From NCBI GenBank assembly GCA_036345935.2, contig JADWOT020000003.1:20540509-20604508 (forward strand): 64,000 bases of DNA, written 5' to 3'. The number at the start of each line of letters is the position of its first letter. Position 1 is the first letter of the stretch. Shown here piece by piece: positions 26,879-42,032 of the stretch. Position numbers and translations under genes: made by a program. This DNA comes from Taenia hydatigena (Eukaryota > Platyhelminthes > Cestoda > Cyclophyllidea > Taeniidae). A model generated the notes under the pieces. The model ran no database searches. It was given only the letters and a program-made list of their open reading frames with translations, and was not told where the DNA came from.

Positions 26879-29800
26879 GACAGTGATGCATGACGGATAA
26901 GTAGTAGAGGTAATAATAATGATAACGATAAATTAAGAGACGAATGATTTATTAATTGGTGTGAAGCAGTGATACGACTGTTTAAATGAATATACCAATG
27001 CTTTACCCTTTAAAATAATTAGCTGCAAGCACTGTCTGAGCCTACACTTCAGAAAGGTTCCTCTAATTTATGCGTGGCCCGATTTTAATGCTCAAATAAG
27101 TAAATTTTTGGTAACTGAAGACCACAAACCTTTCTTCTAATGCTCTATCCATTCATTCCCTGGGAAGAGGGGTCCCGCACTTTGCTTCACATTGTCTAGT
27201 AATGATGCATTACTAGTAACTTCGAGAAGTTTGCAGCGGTCTGAGGCATACATGCTTCTAGACTCGACTTCGGTCTCCAAAACAGACGGTTCACTTGGAA
27301 TTGGGATTAGCAAAATTGCTTTTTAGAACGAAACTGTTACCTCGAACCGGTGCTTAGCGCCTTGCACACGCATTCATATCGCATCCAATGGTAAATTGAA
27401 CACCCCACTCGTTGATGCTTCCCAGCTGGTGTCTGCCCACTTCCCCTGTAGTTGTTTCCACTGCGAGACATAGGGAAAAGGGCAAACTCTGCCCACCGCG
27501 TTTCGTCACCAAAAGTGGCTATAGAAAGGCTCAGGCTAAAGAGACGGGGCGTGCCGGTCATGATTTGTTTTAAGTGGGAACCTGTGGGGTTTGGGTAAAC
27601 AAAGAAAGCGATAGTTGATTTATGATGTTGTGTACAGTGAGGCTTTTAAAGTTGTGGTTGGATTAGAAAATGCGCTTTGTAAGGAAAGGGGATTTTGTAG
27701 CAGAGGGGAGGAAATTCTACTTTATTTTGAATTTAATAGTTTCGTTTCCACTCTTATCAAGAATGCCTGCTGTAACTACGTAATCTATTGGAACTCGCTA
27801 CGAAAGTGGAGCGATATCTTTGGCTTGATAAAATTCTACAGATTCTTTTGAATGATTGAAATTGGCGTAAGAAGTTTGGAAACTAAAATTCTACTAGAGA
27901 GCTTAAAGAGGGTTTTTTATCACTACCAGCCAAAAAGGGTTCCAAACTGGCGTTAGTCGTGTAAACCTGCGGATCCAAATTACCCATGACACTCCAATTA
28001 ATGATGCTGTAAATATTTTGGCTTTAAGTGGAGGATTTTATCGGACCGTGTCTACTCACTCATTAGGGCAGTGCCTTCACCGTCCTCAAGCTCATTATCA
28101 CCTGGACAAGGTTCCATATCAACATCAAGGGCTTTACTGGTCCAAAAAACGCAATCACTGCCCCGAGGAAGGTTTTTTTAAGAGCAGAAATATGATCATC
28201 CTGAATGAGTTTTCCTGACGATTCCTCTTGTCTTATTACTTTAATGTGGGAATAAAAAAACGTATTACTTGTGGTTAAATACTCTAACCACCTCACAATC
28301 GGCTTTCAAAATGTGTATTTTATCAAAATGCGCTTTTGAAAATCCGGGAGCAATGCCAGGATTGAACCCTCAGCTGTGTCAGTCAATCAGAATGGAGAAG
28401 AATAAGACCGAAGAGTAAAAAGTTAAATGCGTTCTTTAAAGCTCACCATAAAAGTAATGCAAATGCCTGCATTAAACCTCCACGTCCATACACAAGTCGC
28501 TTACTAGAAATTCTTTAGGTACACGGCAAGGTCATGCTTAAGGTTTAGCAGGAAATGGCGTATTCCCGTGTGATCTCGCTTGAGGCCTGGAACTAATGCC
28601 ACCGATAGTTGAAATGAAGTGCTTCGACTCCTCCTTCGGGCAAGGTGGCATGCTAGTAAATATGCTGGGTGGACTGCCTTCAGCGCAATTGCTTACAGTA
28701 ACAATCAAGCCATAGGAAGGAGCATAGGTCGCCAATGGCATGATCTATCTGCACATAATTTTTGAAGCTAGCTTAGTGTGAAGGACTGTTGCTTAAGAAT
28801 GCTTTGTATTGAGGCCGGCAGACCAGACTACTCTTGTTCCAATTCACTGATGTCTTGAGTCACATTCTGAACGCTCCTCAATCCATTTTTCGTAGTAGTC
28901 TTAGCGCCTGGGCGTGGAGAAGGCTGTAGGCTGTCAATAATGAACCCGAAAATGTTCATTTCAAGGGTGGTACAGCTAATAGAATAAGGCTTCCTAATGT
29001 AAGCGCAAAGTTACAGATCTGTCGTTCGATTAGCACGTTCGTTATTCCAGTTTTAAATGTAAAAGTGCTGGTTTTGAACAAAGCGGCGTCTGCAGACCAT
29101 TGCAGTTGATGATATGTTGTTCGGAGAGAGCAGATGGCTATTGTAACACAGTAAGGGCGTCTAGGTAGCAGCCTCGCTATGTTGATGGGATGATAGTTTT
29201 AAGCCACTGGAGGGACACTTGGAATGGCATCACAAAATCTTGATGCTTTAAATGCTGGCTCTATCGACCGCTTCTGAGATCTGTATAAAAAATCCAAATA
29301 AGGTCAAGTACCACCTTTTATTCCTTTGCCGGATGATGGAGCAGATTCAATGGCAGTTCTAGTGGCTGAGCCTGAATTCGAACGAAAATTTTTAAGATTA
29401 TTAAGGTTTACAGAACCAGCATCTGAAGCTATTCATTAGAACATTAGAGGCAGCAACTTTGTGTTGATTGCCTTTTTAAATTTTAAACCAGAGAGCCATC
29501 CAACGTGTGGTAGTGGTTGTTCCACTAAGTAAGCCTTAAGGGATGAGGGAAGCTCGCACAACTGTCGCACCACCCGAGAGTGACCTTCACGAAGACCTTT
29601 TGGTGCTTCGACACCCTCCATCTATGCCGTTGAAATGATTGCGTCTTACGTCCATTGTCAACGCGACCACATCTGAATTTGTAACAAATATCCACATTAC
29701 CAGTCAAGTGAAAAGGTGAGAGTTGAGGATTGGAGAGAAACAATGTGACTTTGAATTGTAACGTACAGCGAGAGTTACCAAAATTTGACACAACTGTCAC

Positions 29801-32800
29801 TACTGTCAATGTCACAGATTATAGTCGTCCTAACTTCGACATCGTTTTACGCTCCTTACAAATAGCACATATAGATGCTGTCTTATGTAAGGCTTCAACT
29901 GCACAAGAGCACTGCCACACGGAGATGAGAACATGCCGCGTGCGCCAATTGTGTGGGAAGCAAAAGTGAGGCCTCGGACACCCAAATGAGTAAAAGATTG
30001 TGATGATTTCTTCTGAATCAACATAATTACCACCACCACAAAAGTTTTACCTGAAGCACATTACATCCTTGCAGTCCGATAATTCCCATTTCCCCATCTA
30101 AAAAAATTCATTTGATTTTTATGTCATTTCGTTTATGCAAAGACTCGACTGTAGGGAAGCGCAACAACCACGAGACCCCATTTTTCATCCATTTACTCTA
30201 GCAGCCACAATTTAATCTTAGAATGGCTTAAATTCGTCTTGAAGTACCACCAGTTGCTTTTAACTGACATTTGATGTTGAGTTGTTGGGAGAAATTGGAC
30301 TGTTGAGCATACAATCGCCAAAGTGTCTATCACTAACTCATTGGTGGTGCGAGTAAGTTCCACTTTTTGGTTTGCTTCTGCACAAAGACTATGACACGAA
30401 TAGGTAGGGATTTGGCAAATTCTTTTCCTTTGTTTTATGTGTGGACATTTTTAAGGTGGACGAATGTAAATGGAATGGCTAATCGACTAAGTATCGGCAT
30501 TAGCTCCTCTTTTCCATCCATTAAGCCAGTGTCTTGGAAGGATTGGCCTCATATCCGTAAATACTCTATGGTAAAGTTGGCTGGGATGGTGTTGTGATTA
30601 TTCAAACATCCTGATCTCTTGAGAGTGAGAATAAATTATGGAGATCTCAGAGTATAAGTCAGGTTTATATAATGATTCACTATAACGAGAGTGGGTTTAG
30701 CGACTTGTCAACAAACATTAAGTTGATTTTTTCTTGATGTAGATTGGAACGGTTATTCACAATTGCTTCACCTGAGCTGAGCACAAGTTGGTGACATGCA
30801 TAAGTCAAGCGTAAGTGAGCCAGATGGGTAGATTGCTTTTAACTACCGTGATTAATAATGTTGCGACCTGAACTCAATGGCTGGCATTGACGTGGCCCAC
30901 TCAGTGTGAATCAAAGCCAGTGACCGTTGGCAAGGTGACCTGAAGTTAAAAAGTAACGGGCCAGTATTGCATCGATAAAGCCATCATTATCGTTGTTGAT
31001 ACGTACGGCTGTCAAGGTTGTCATTGCAGCAATGGAAGACATGACAAGTATGACAATTTAAATTTGTGTGTGTTTACTTTTTGGTTGTATTTACGTCTAC
31101 CCCCGCCCGTCCATCTACTCAACTCTCACTTAGCCTGTATGTGTAGGAGTTCGCTCTAAAACGAAGTAAGAGAAGTGATTGGGAATTTGGAAGGAAATTC
31201 TAAACGATTTGACTAAGGTAGACACATTAAAGACAATCTAAATACAGCTCCACTATCATCACTCTGTACAGTCTTCCGTAGTTGTGGCACCTAACGACAA
31301 AAAAGAGGTACCGAGGCCTATGGCGACAGTTCCTGTCAAAGGCCTATCTAATTGCGACAAGCAAGCAGGGGTGTCGTCTACTTTTTTCACCACCTCCACA
31401 GAGACTAATCATTATGCAATGAGTGATCGTAAACAGTGGTGAGATCATTTGACAGACATTACAATAGTGGGGACCTGCGTTCATGTGGTTCTCCTATCTT
31501 CTCGTAATTGCAAGTGATTGATGGAGATACGAGGAAGTTGGTATGTAGTAAAGGTTGGATTTTTCCGTCTCCTGCGAATCAAATTTGTTTACTGTCCCCA
31601 TGTCCCTCACCACATGGATAATAATAACGCTTTCACGGATGACTTGGGCGCTGTATGACAGGGTGGTCAAGGTGTCCCCTCTCCGCTTCTTGTGCCATCG
31701 TGTGTGGGATTGGAGAAAGTGTCAAACCCTTTTCTTTCTTCTCCCTCCTTTTTTGGACAAAAGTATGCACACAAGAAGGTTTCCTCCCAGCCCTATAGTA
31801 TCTTGCATTGAGCCACGATGGTCCATTTTCATGCACAAATAAGTTTTATGCCAAATTTACTGCCTGTCTGGTGAAATGGGAAGCAAAAGAAACCAACAAT
31901 GAGCATTGCTGAGAGGCACAAAAGGAGAAAGAATCGATGTTTATCCATTTACAGTATTCGGATTTACTGCTCTGGTCATTTCATATGGCGGATTTTTTAA
32001 GACAGTGTGCTTGTATGGCAGAGAAGCTTCCAAATAAGGTAACTCAGTAATCAAATCTGTGGAATGGAGCATGAAATATGATGGTACACAATATCCAAAA
32101 TACCAACAACCTTTACAGCTTATGACATGCAGGAAGGTCGAGTTGTTGATGAATCCCACCATTTAGAGAGGGATTCTGACGTTTGGGTCACCACTAAAGA
32201 TTTAACTGGAGCCCGGAAGAATTGAAGCGCACTGAAGGTTAGAAGCGCGTCGAAGGGTGCAGAGACTAATAAAGGGTGGCATGAGCATGAATGTGTGGCG
32301 CCAATGTCAAGGAAACTAAAAGGCTGGCATGGTTGCAAAGGTAGTCAAAACAAACATTCTTCTTCCTCACAAGAGAGCGTAAACAGTCAAATCATAAGTG
32401 GATAGGAAGGCTGACGAGTGTCGTTTAGCACCACGCATGCTTAAAACAAAGTGTCGAGGAGAGAGTCGACAACTTCATCGTACCATCTGTGTCAATTAAC
32501 TTTGTGTAAAAAAAGTACCCACACAGACAACTGGTGCCACTAGGGCCCTACGTCTGTCGCTGTTGGCTAGATTCAACAAGACGTGGACTCTGTCCGTCAC
32601 CTCACCTGCTTCGCCTCGACTTCGTTTTTTCCCTTTCGCCAAGACAAGGGATGGCTAAGCTGACTACATGCACTCCTGAAGGATTTTCAACCGCTTCTCA
32701 TTCTTCTACGTCTCATTTACAGGCGCTGCCAACTCCAACCATTTAGCCGAAGTGAAAGTTGGTCACTTGAATCCCTGTCTCAATCACAAAGATGCGCCAA

Positions 32801-33218
32801 AGGCTAAAACTGACGAAGCACATCTTTCTTCAACTCTAAAGATCCAAATTAATAAATTATGTTCCTTTTCCTGTAAAACAACATGGCAGTGTTACGTCCC
32901 ACACTCCTTGCTATGGCTTCTGCAAGAGAGGTATTACTAAAGTGAGTCTAATGAAAAAATAAAATGAAATGCTGCGTTGTTGGCTAAGACATCTGTGTAG
33001 TGAGAATGCACACACTCCACTAAACTTAGAGCTGCCATAAATCATGGCATTGGTGGGCTTAGTACCCACATCCAACTATTCTGTGAACTCCGCAAATGTG
33101 CTTACTTCGGTTTTGTAAATTAGTCCCAGGTTTCTTTAGTGATGCCTGGTGGACGTGATTGTATCCGCTTGGACGTCCGCAGTTCTCCGCACCCTTCTTG
33201 TCACAATCCTCCCCCTAT

Positions 33219-33239
33219 GTAGTAGTAGTAGTAGTAGTA
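33219..33239. repeat. GTA trinucleotide repeat
   Basis: Seven perfect GTA units. Confidence 0.9.
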
Positions 33240-35226
33240 AATAATGTGATCATACCACACCCACACACTTTCCGTCCACGAAACTCACTTCGTGACAAGG
33301 ATGCACTTGCCCACAGATTTGACAGCCACCTCTACCGTTGAGTGACATTTTCTCCGCGATGGTTCAAGAACAGCCCACTTGACAGTCAGAATTTTTTAGC
33401 GTAATACGCTCACACACGGTTAATTGCCTCTGCCACTGTCTTAAGTGTCGATTAATGGATAGCTAATTGCTGAATTTCTCTCGAATTCTGCATAACGTCA
33501 TCTTTCATTTGGTGTGCGCTGATAAACAGGTATTTTCTTAGTTTCAGCGTTTCCCAGAGTTGGCTAATCAATTCGCTTGAATGACACTGGGCCAATGACA
33601 GTTGATTTGCCGGTGATAGTGAAGACTAGTCTCAATCGGTGAAAGTTAAAGTTATCATCGCGTAATTCAAAAAAAACGCACAATAGTAGGCAGGGGAAGA
33701 AGCTCCACGCCACATAAGAATACGGCAAAGTAACAAGAGAAAAGGACAGTTTCTAACTATGACGGGGACCTCTCGTACTGTTGACACGCATAGTACAGTG
33801 GCTCCCCGCCTGCGTCGACGCAGCCAGTAAAGGCGGGAGGCCTCTCAATGAGAAAAAAAATGGAATGTGCTTTGTTCTTATTTTGATGTCAACCAGCTCT
33901 GTGCGTCATTTTCAAAGCAATTATTCGTGATTGAATTTCATTGCAATTTCTCCCTTCGATACTCTGGGTAGTAGGTTTGGCTAAGCAACTAACGATTAAC
34001 CATTGCCTTAGTTTGGAGCCCAGGCTTCAAAACGAATGCAATTCTGCCATTTGTACTAGCAAATTGAGATGTATGCTTGATCTTCTTAGTAAGTCGGTTG
34101 ATCACGGAAGGCAGAGTGATCGCGGAGGTGAGGAATAGACTGTTCTCAGTAAGCGGTAGCTTCACTTAACTTTGAACATAGTCGAAAGGATTTGGTGATC
34201 ATTATTTGACTATTTCAGACACATCGGAGTGACTTTGATTTTATGGGAGTCTGAGGCCTGCGGAAAAATTTTTTCAAAACCTTTTCTTGGAAAAAAAAGG
34301 CCATCGTTATGCAGGCGTGAGTGCTCATAAAAAGTTACGAACTCGAAGTTTTACGGTTATGAGGGTTTTGTAGGGCAGAAAGCCCTACTAAACTGGACCA
34401 TGGTGAGGTGAAGTGGAGGAAGATGAGAATTTTATTTCAATGATGATGGTCACGACAAAGACCACGAGGACGACTCGGAGGATTGGTTCAGTCATTTCCA
34501 CTCCCAGAAAGGTAGGGCGTTAATAATCGCCTCAGATTTAGCAAGCTGGGCACTCAGAGGCTGCACCTTGTCGTTAATCATGACGAGGAAAGCGTCTGAA
34601 TCTGGCCCTTAAAAAGCAAAAAGGAGCTAGGGGAGGGAGGGCTTAGACACTAATTAATATCAGTATCGGCTAGTCACAGTGATTGATTGCAGCGTCGCGG
34701 TGGAAATGAAAAATTGTGCTTTCTCCGAATTGCGAATTTCAGGAATAGTAACAGTAATCATGTGGGATCTTCCTAGCGCTCCTGTTGCTAATGTTGTTGT
34801 TCGCCTTTCCATCAATCAAAGGTTCCCCTGGTGACCTCTTTGGCTAATGAACAAACCTACAAGCCAGTTAGCCAGCTGGCCAGGCCGTGGGCAGCTTTCG
34901 CGGCATCAGTTACTGTCACCATTGTTGGATCACACGTACAAAGAGAGGATAATCGCATCTCCGCCGCTCCCTTGCCCTTACTTGCTACTTTTGTGTTTGT
35001 TTTGACAGCTTCAGCTTCCATCAGAGAGGAGAGGGAGAGGAGGCGGTTGCTGTAGTAGCGGCGGCTTCCTTTGATCATCGTCTCGGGAGCCATAAATAAG
35101 GCAGTGATAAATGAGTATGCGCGAGTGGTTTTGTGGCGGTGTATTTGATGAGCCCCACTAGCTAACCATCCGACTAACTAACAGGCTGCTTTGCTCGGCC
35201 ATTTGTGGCCGGACAAATTCGGTGGG

Positions 35227-35228
<2 letters not shown>

Positions 35229-35265
<37 letters not shown>
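35229..35265. repeat. GT dinucleotide microsatellite
   Basis: About 18 uninterrupted GT units, the longest perfect dinucleotide run in the window. Likely length-polymorphic and Z-DNA prone. Confidence 0.95.
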
Positions 35266-35269
<4 letters not shown>

Positions 35270-36916
35270 CGTGTACCGGCGGTCTGGCAAGAGTCGGTAA
35301 TGCCTCTTACCCACCCCCTACGGCCTCCACTTCTCCCATCTCCTAATGGATTCCACCAGGCTCTTGCCGCAATTTCGTGACCACAGGGCCTGCCCATCAG
35401 ACTCATCCCAGTGGAATCGTCGAGACCTGTGCTATTGACATAAAAGTGAAAACCATGTTATCCATATCAAATCGCTTAAATCAGCCAAAGCCGCTGTCAC
35501 TGCTGCAGCTGCGCATTTTCAGTTCTACAGCCTTGTTCCTTTCGAAGCTCATACTCACACCTTTACAAAGGGTTAGGAAACGGTGAGATGGTCAGATGAT
35601 CTTCTTTTTTTTAATAAGACACACATTTTAGGCCCAAACAATTCTGTCGCTTTGGTACAAGTGTAACAGTAGAAAAAATAATGCTTTAGCCGTTTTATTT
35701 GAATGATGGTCCACTTTAAATGACATGTCATTTGTGGATTTACCTATGTAGTTAGAACCCGTTGAACACAGGGTGGCAACCTTGCATGCTCATGACATTG
35801 TTAAATTTTTCGTGACAGTATGTAAATTGTGCGAGGAATCATAGCGTCGTTAATCACAAATTTAGTGTGAAGGGCTCTATCACAGATTGATTCCAAGGTT
35901 GGTATAGCTTGCTATCATGGAAGAGTCTTTCCTTCTTGGATAGCAAGAAAAGTTCCTGAGTTGAATGCCCCTTGGCCAAAGCGTCAGCCAACTTGAGCAA
36001 TAAGTCCTTCAAGAGTGTGTAGGTGGGATTGTCTCACATCACTGCAATGGTGACCATCCTATCTCTCTGACGTGAATTGACGAGGCGATCTATTCGCGAG
36101 ATCACGAGCCATTGCTCTTGCGACCTATTGAACAAGCCTTCTAAAAAAGCCGCATTTTTACTAAGATTCCACAGAGGTTATGAAATTTTGCCGGCGCTAA
36201 TCTCCTATTGCTTGTCTTATTTGTTCTTGAATGATAGATTTCACAAAAAAAACTGTAATTTAATCAGTGATGACTAAAACCTTGAAGTATGGCCTGTGTT
36301 TTGAGAATGAATCCTAAGTAGACTGAAGTAGATTGATAAATTTTGTACCAAGGTGGATTAAGGTTAAACTTCCAATTCGTCACCGTCCATTGATTGGATT
36401 GGGGTCAATCATGAAAAGGGCAAATTGTTCACCAATTTCACTTGACAGACACACCAAATAGATGATGATGAAACTATACTTTAGATGCAGTATCACAATT
36501 TATAATTTCGCCAGTTTTAGTCATATGACAACAGTAAATCTTCAATGATGGACAGAAAGACATTCAAAGCCAAATCGCATTAAGGTTTTCGAGCCTTTTA
36601 AGATAAGGAACCCGAGGTTTTTTAAGAGGACATTCATACAATTCAAAAGAGACCTGCACTGCCTTCATTTGGCTTCACATTTAACGCTGATCTCTGAAGC
36701 GCTCTTTTGTTTTCGTGTTTTTAGATGACGGTGTTGTAACTGGGACAGTACTACATGTTTTTCGTGTAAACACTGAGTCTTAGAAGCCTCATTACGCTCG
36801 CCCGTTATTTGTTTATCTGAGACTACAGGTCAAGCGTGTCTGACCTTACTTATATTGGTTTGTGGGACCTAGTTACATCAAATCATCCTGTAAACAGATC
36901 TGAGACTTTGTGCATC

Positions 36917-36942
36917 CCTTCCTTCCTTCCTTTCTTCCTTCC
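36917..36942. repeat. CCTT tetranucleotide repeat
   Basis: Tandem CCTT units with one interruption. Pure pyrimidine on the plus strand. Confidence 0.85.
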
Positions 36943-39900
36943 TAGCACCAAGTGATTGAATAACTGTAATCGGCGTCACATTGCATTAATAAAGCACTGG
37001 TGTCAGTAGAACTAGGCGAGACATGTGTTGAACAGGTTTCAGGAAGGGGGGTTTCGCCGCGAAGATCTTCAGACTTGCAGTTTTCCTTAAACCATCACAG
37101 TAGCTTTAACATTCAGTACAATGTGATTGCATTTGCAAAGCACGAAAATCTCCACTTTGCAGTAACCACAACAACATCAGCAATGGGCGGGAGGGAGGAA
37201 GGGAGGAGGCATCATTCATTCACTATCTTATCACAGACTGGGCAGAAAAAACACTTCTCTCATTGAGAGTGCTGTTATTGCCCCTACCCGCCCATTCCAT
37301 CTCCCACCTAGCCCCTAGCCTCAAAGGGGTGGTTCATGTTGCGGGCTTGAGCTCACCAGGTGGGGAGGGGGGCACTGCGTGTCCTCCTAATTAGTCGCTC
37401 CATCGCCATGGTAAGTGGTTTTACTTTCAGTAGAGGTCACGCAAACTGCTGGCTGTGGGATGGTTGTGGGATAATGGGACATTAATAGATGTCCGCATCC
37501 CTCCACCCGCCGCCCAGCCGTTATGCAGGGCTTTTTTGATGTCGCAGACATGATGGCTGGGCACTGCACAGGTCCCGTTCTTTTTCCTTAACCCTGATTA
37601 CTGAAAAACGAAAGAAGGAGAGAGTACGAGAGGCAATAATGGACTTGAAAAAGGTGTGAATAAGCCGTGTTAATTGCCGTCTTGGCGATTAGTTAATTAA
37701 CGTCTAGACAAACGCCTTTAGAACCTATCCTTAATGGTGCGAGTCACTTTAATCGCCTCAATTAAATAAGTGAGTCGAGATCTTAAACATCCAGGACTAG
37801 ATTAAGCCCCCTAACTAATGCAATTGCATAAATTGTCCATTAGATTACTCCTGTCCAACTAACACTGAATTCGTCCATCGCTTTTGAAGCGACTGAACCG
37901 AAGCATGCCAGAATCATCGATCTAAAGAATCCGGTAACAAACTATCATAGGTAAAAGTATTACCGAGTGTTCAGCAGCATGCGCTAACCGCCAAAATTTG
38001 ACCCAGGATGCAGCCAGCGGATGAGGGATTGCCGCCCCGACCACGACTACCACTACTACCACCGCTAAGCTACCTCAAGGACCGGCCCAGTGACAGGTGG
38101 TGGGAGGGTCTGGCATCATTTCGTTATACCACTCTCCTGCCGATGGCATGATTGCCTGTCAAATGTTGACCATCGTCCATCCCCTATTGGATGACTAAGC
38201 TGATGAACTCTACTTGACTCTCTTTAGCCATTGCTTGATGCAGGCAGGTGTCTGCCATTTTTCCTCCAAGTTAGACATGTTTTGAATTAATTCATTGGAA
38301 ATGCAAGATCTAGAGGTCGTAATTCGAGGTGCCTAAGGAATGAAGACGTGTTTAATACCCTCCACTGCTTCACCCCTAAAATAAATGCGGTTTAATTAGC
38401 TAAGAGACTCCGCATTGTGGAAGGAAAGTTATTTTCGCATTGATAATAGCCTGGAAACGCTAGAGTGGCTCTTAGTGAATGGGAAAAGTCAAAGTTGGTG
38501 ACCCAAACAACGGATAAATGCAAGATGGGATAGGCTAGGGTCTCTCATCGCTATGTAAATAAGGAAAAATACCTCTGCGGGAAGTCCACCAATCTTCACA
38601 TCATGGCAGTGGATTAAAGCACCGAAGTATTCTACGTCACTTACGCACAGTTCCAACTCACCCCCAACGCAGACGAGTGCAATCACTTGAGACTTGATGA
38701 AGCAGTGGCAGAAGGCTCTGGGCTTACTGGCGTAGTTAGCTACTTGAGCCTCCTCAGCTTCTCACAATTCGGTTTTCACACGCGTCGGATGGCTTGAGCC
38801 TCTGATCACGCCACTCAGGCGCCACTAGCCGCTCACCGCCTCTGTAAGAAGGCAACACTAATTTTCCTGACCGCTTTTGCCTTTGTGATAGTTTCACATT
38901 TTAATTTTTATTTTTTTGATGATTCGAGTGATTTGCATTCCTATTTCGAAGAGCTTATGTATGTGGGACCGAGCCAAGCACACAAGGTGCTTAGAGTAGT
39001 AGTAATCCCTGAGATACAGTGGGGCCTTATAAGATGGACCTCTTCCGTGCACGCAGTCATGCGCCATCAGTGGGAAGGAGGCCTTCAATGGCCCAAATGG
39101 TGGCACGCCGCTGAGGCGGATTCGCATACACTTCAAGTCGGCTTAGCTAGAACCAAACAAACGCACACGCCGAGGGTTGATTTATGGAAGGCCCTGCAGT
39201 ACTTTACCTCTCATGTGTCTGCGTGTCACTATTGCTAGAGAATGACAACCACTTTCACGCTACAGAAAATTCCAAGTGATACCCGCTTTCGGGTGCACCG
39301 TCACCACCGTTCCGTACTGGTGTTGCACCAATCGTTAGCTTAATGAATGCTTCAAAAGGCGTTAAAACCATCAAGGCTACGAGCTACTGTGCGTCCATCT
39401 TTTGAATCAGAAGGGGCTTCCCAATCTCCTTCAGGATCATCTTCTCCTACAACATCCTAGGAGACTAGATATGACTCGAGACCTTAATGTTTTGCCATCA
39501 AAACTGAGGAGAGTTAACAGGACATATGGAATACCTCCTTACTTTTCTATAAGATTCCGATGCTCCGCTCATCGAAGCTCTAAAGAGTTTCACTTAGGTG
39601 TGTCAGCAGAGCTTTACTTCTTCCCTTGAAGGCTGCAAGATCTAGACGTGGATATCCGAGGATTTCTTCCTACAAAATTACTCCTTACATGCTGCTCACT
39701 AGCGCTCCTGATCTGAGTTTTTGCTAAGTGCGTATGGAGTTACCCTGAGATCAATCGCAGCGAGCGCTACCACAGTCCAGTTGTCAAGACTGGTAATGGT
39801 TAATACGAATGATAGCCTCCTGTACTCGCTTTAGAAGCCCCTTGACGATTGGTTAAGGCTTAAGAAAGTAGTCTCTGCCGTAAAAAGGAGAAGGTAATGC

Positions 39901-42032
39901 GAATCCTGTTCGATGATAATGGGTCGGTCTGTAATGCTCTGAGATACTTGTCAAACGGTATATATAGTTCCGAGGATTTGTCGGTTTCTATGGATTGTAG
40001 CACCTTTGAGCCGTGTTTCATGGATCCCTCTTCTTTGAAAGGTGGCAATAAATCTTTCACTTTGGTGCGGCTTACCACACCTTTCTCTGAGTCTTCCTCA
40101 TAGAAAATGGCTCCAAAAATTTAGTTTCATTTTATTACGCGGAATAGAACAACTGATCATCTACCTTGCTTACCGTTTAAATTTTCTCAATATTTTTAAG
40201 AAGTGACTTTGATAGCCACCTATTATTTGTAACCGAACCGAATTCTCCGCATGAGGAACCCGGATAAAATGGCACTCTCTCATACGATACATGGTTAAAA
40301 TAAAAGCTACTTAGGATTTAGTTCAAATTGCCAAAATGTTTCAAAAGCTTCTTAACTGTAAACCTAAGGATGCTAGAGATAGATAAACGAACCATTTAAC
40401 TTAAGGAGCAGATTTTGGACGCCAATGGCCGTTTAGGAAGACCGATCTGCTTCCAGTAAATTTGCTGGTTTTGAAACTCCACAACACAGGATCGCATGAC
40501 ATCAGTCAGAAATGTTTACTCCAAATTGCCTAATAGCTAACACAAAGACATCAAAAGTGGTGCGAAAGAAATGGAAACATAGGCATGGTCAATCTAAAAT
40601 TCGGGCAATCGCTTTGCTCTCGGCTTGTAGGTACCCTGTGAACTCCACACACCGGTGGTCATCGTTTTTATCATGCCTTTCTCTGCTGACATAGTGAAGA
40701 GGAAATAAAGGTCCTAACAGTTGCTATTTATGTTAGGCCTTTCAATTAGGGCATGCCTAGCCCCTTTGGCAAGGGTGAAATGCTAACGTGCTTTTCTACT
40801 TATAAGTTCATCAGTAGACAAGTTGCTTTATCAATACCTAAGAGGAGGATTGTGGTACATGGTTGGGAAAACGCAATGGAATCGGTTTTAGACGTTTTAA
40901 AAGGACTAGAATCGATTTCATTTAGCTTATACAGGAAGAACTTTGTAAAAGAGCCCCAGTTTGAGTTGTGAAAGAGGCCACATAGCCAAATCTGATTGGC
41001 ACATAGAATTGGTAAGCATCCACTTCTGAGGTCTTCAAAACGAAGCAAGTGCGGCTTCAAATCAAATATTGTTTAAGTGCACATTTGTGATCACCCAAAA
41101 ATAATACTATTTGGACCCGTATTATTCAAAGACCAGGTTGATTTGAATGGCTAACTGTAAGAAATGAAATGGCCCATTGAAATTGTTATCGCTATGCATC
41201 AACGCGTTCAATCTCGCACGAAGCCCAGGCCAAGCTACTTCGATTGACAGCCCGAAAGCCCTTCCGCACGCTTACAACTCAATTATAGCCAGAAACATGT
41301 CTCAACATCTCCAAGGGAGACTCAGGGGCTATAGTTACAAGTCCTTTTCGGAGACTGAAACCAAAACTCTTCGTGCTCATCCACTAGCTAATCACATTTT
41401 CGCGTCTCCAAGTGCCTTGTTGACGTTTTAAGCAATCTGAACTACGTCAGGTTTTACTAAAAAAGCACGTTTATGACGCAAAGGAGCTCTACGACCGATA
41501 AAAATAGGAAAACTTCGATCTGCAAAGAATCTCTTGTGACGATATCTCGAACCGTCTCTTCTGCTGCATCGCTGATTACATGAAAGTTGCCTAAATTTAA
41601 CGTAACTCAACTACAGTCCAACACACAGGAAAGATCAGAACTAAGCGTACTTTTGGAGGCCGAACACTGCATACTCAAATCCTCAATCACTCCAAACCAC
41701 CGTTATTATTTTCTCTTTATCCCAGGTAGCCAACTAACATCAAAACTCGAGAACAGAGAGGAACCGATCCTACACGACTCATCGATAGCTCACAAAGCAG
41801 TGGATAGAGTAGTCGAAATCCCCTCGTGTAGCACTGTCTTTTCATCCTTACGTTGGACAGACGTTTCAGATCCGAATTCGAGAGCATGCACGACAATGCT
41901 ATACATGTAGGCAGTAGTTGGGGAGTCTATCTTGCATAGCAAATCGGTTATTGGTACAGCCAAATACCAAAAAGGGGGTCGTGTACAGACAGAGGGTGGA
42001 GAAAACAAGGAAAGAATTAGTAAGAGTATCTC

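Larger units (their letters stand above)
25423..42032. other. Long non-coding stretch, no supported gene
   Basis: No domain-bearing ORF or exon chain on either strand. Simple repeats inside it are listed separately. Slightly longer frames at 39897-40103, 41177-41431 and 41587-41910 just downstream of CRIPT resemble no family I know and overlap antisense frames, so I do not call them. No AATAAA was found on the minus strand in the first few hundred bases past the CRIPT stop. Confidence 0.55.

Noticed and set aside
28340..28400. Minus-strand B-box-like sequence (GGTTCAATCC)
   Set aside because: The five-base T-stem does not pair and no A box sits at tRNA spacing, so it is not called a tRNA.
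41428..41910. Frames just downstream of CRIPT as possible retroelement remnants
   Set aside because: No reverse transcriptase, integrase or protease motif could be identified in any frame.
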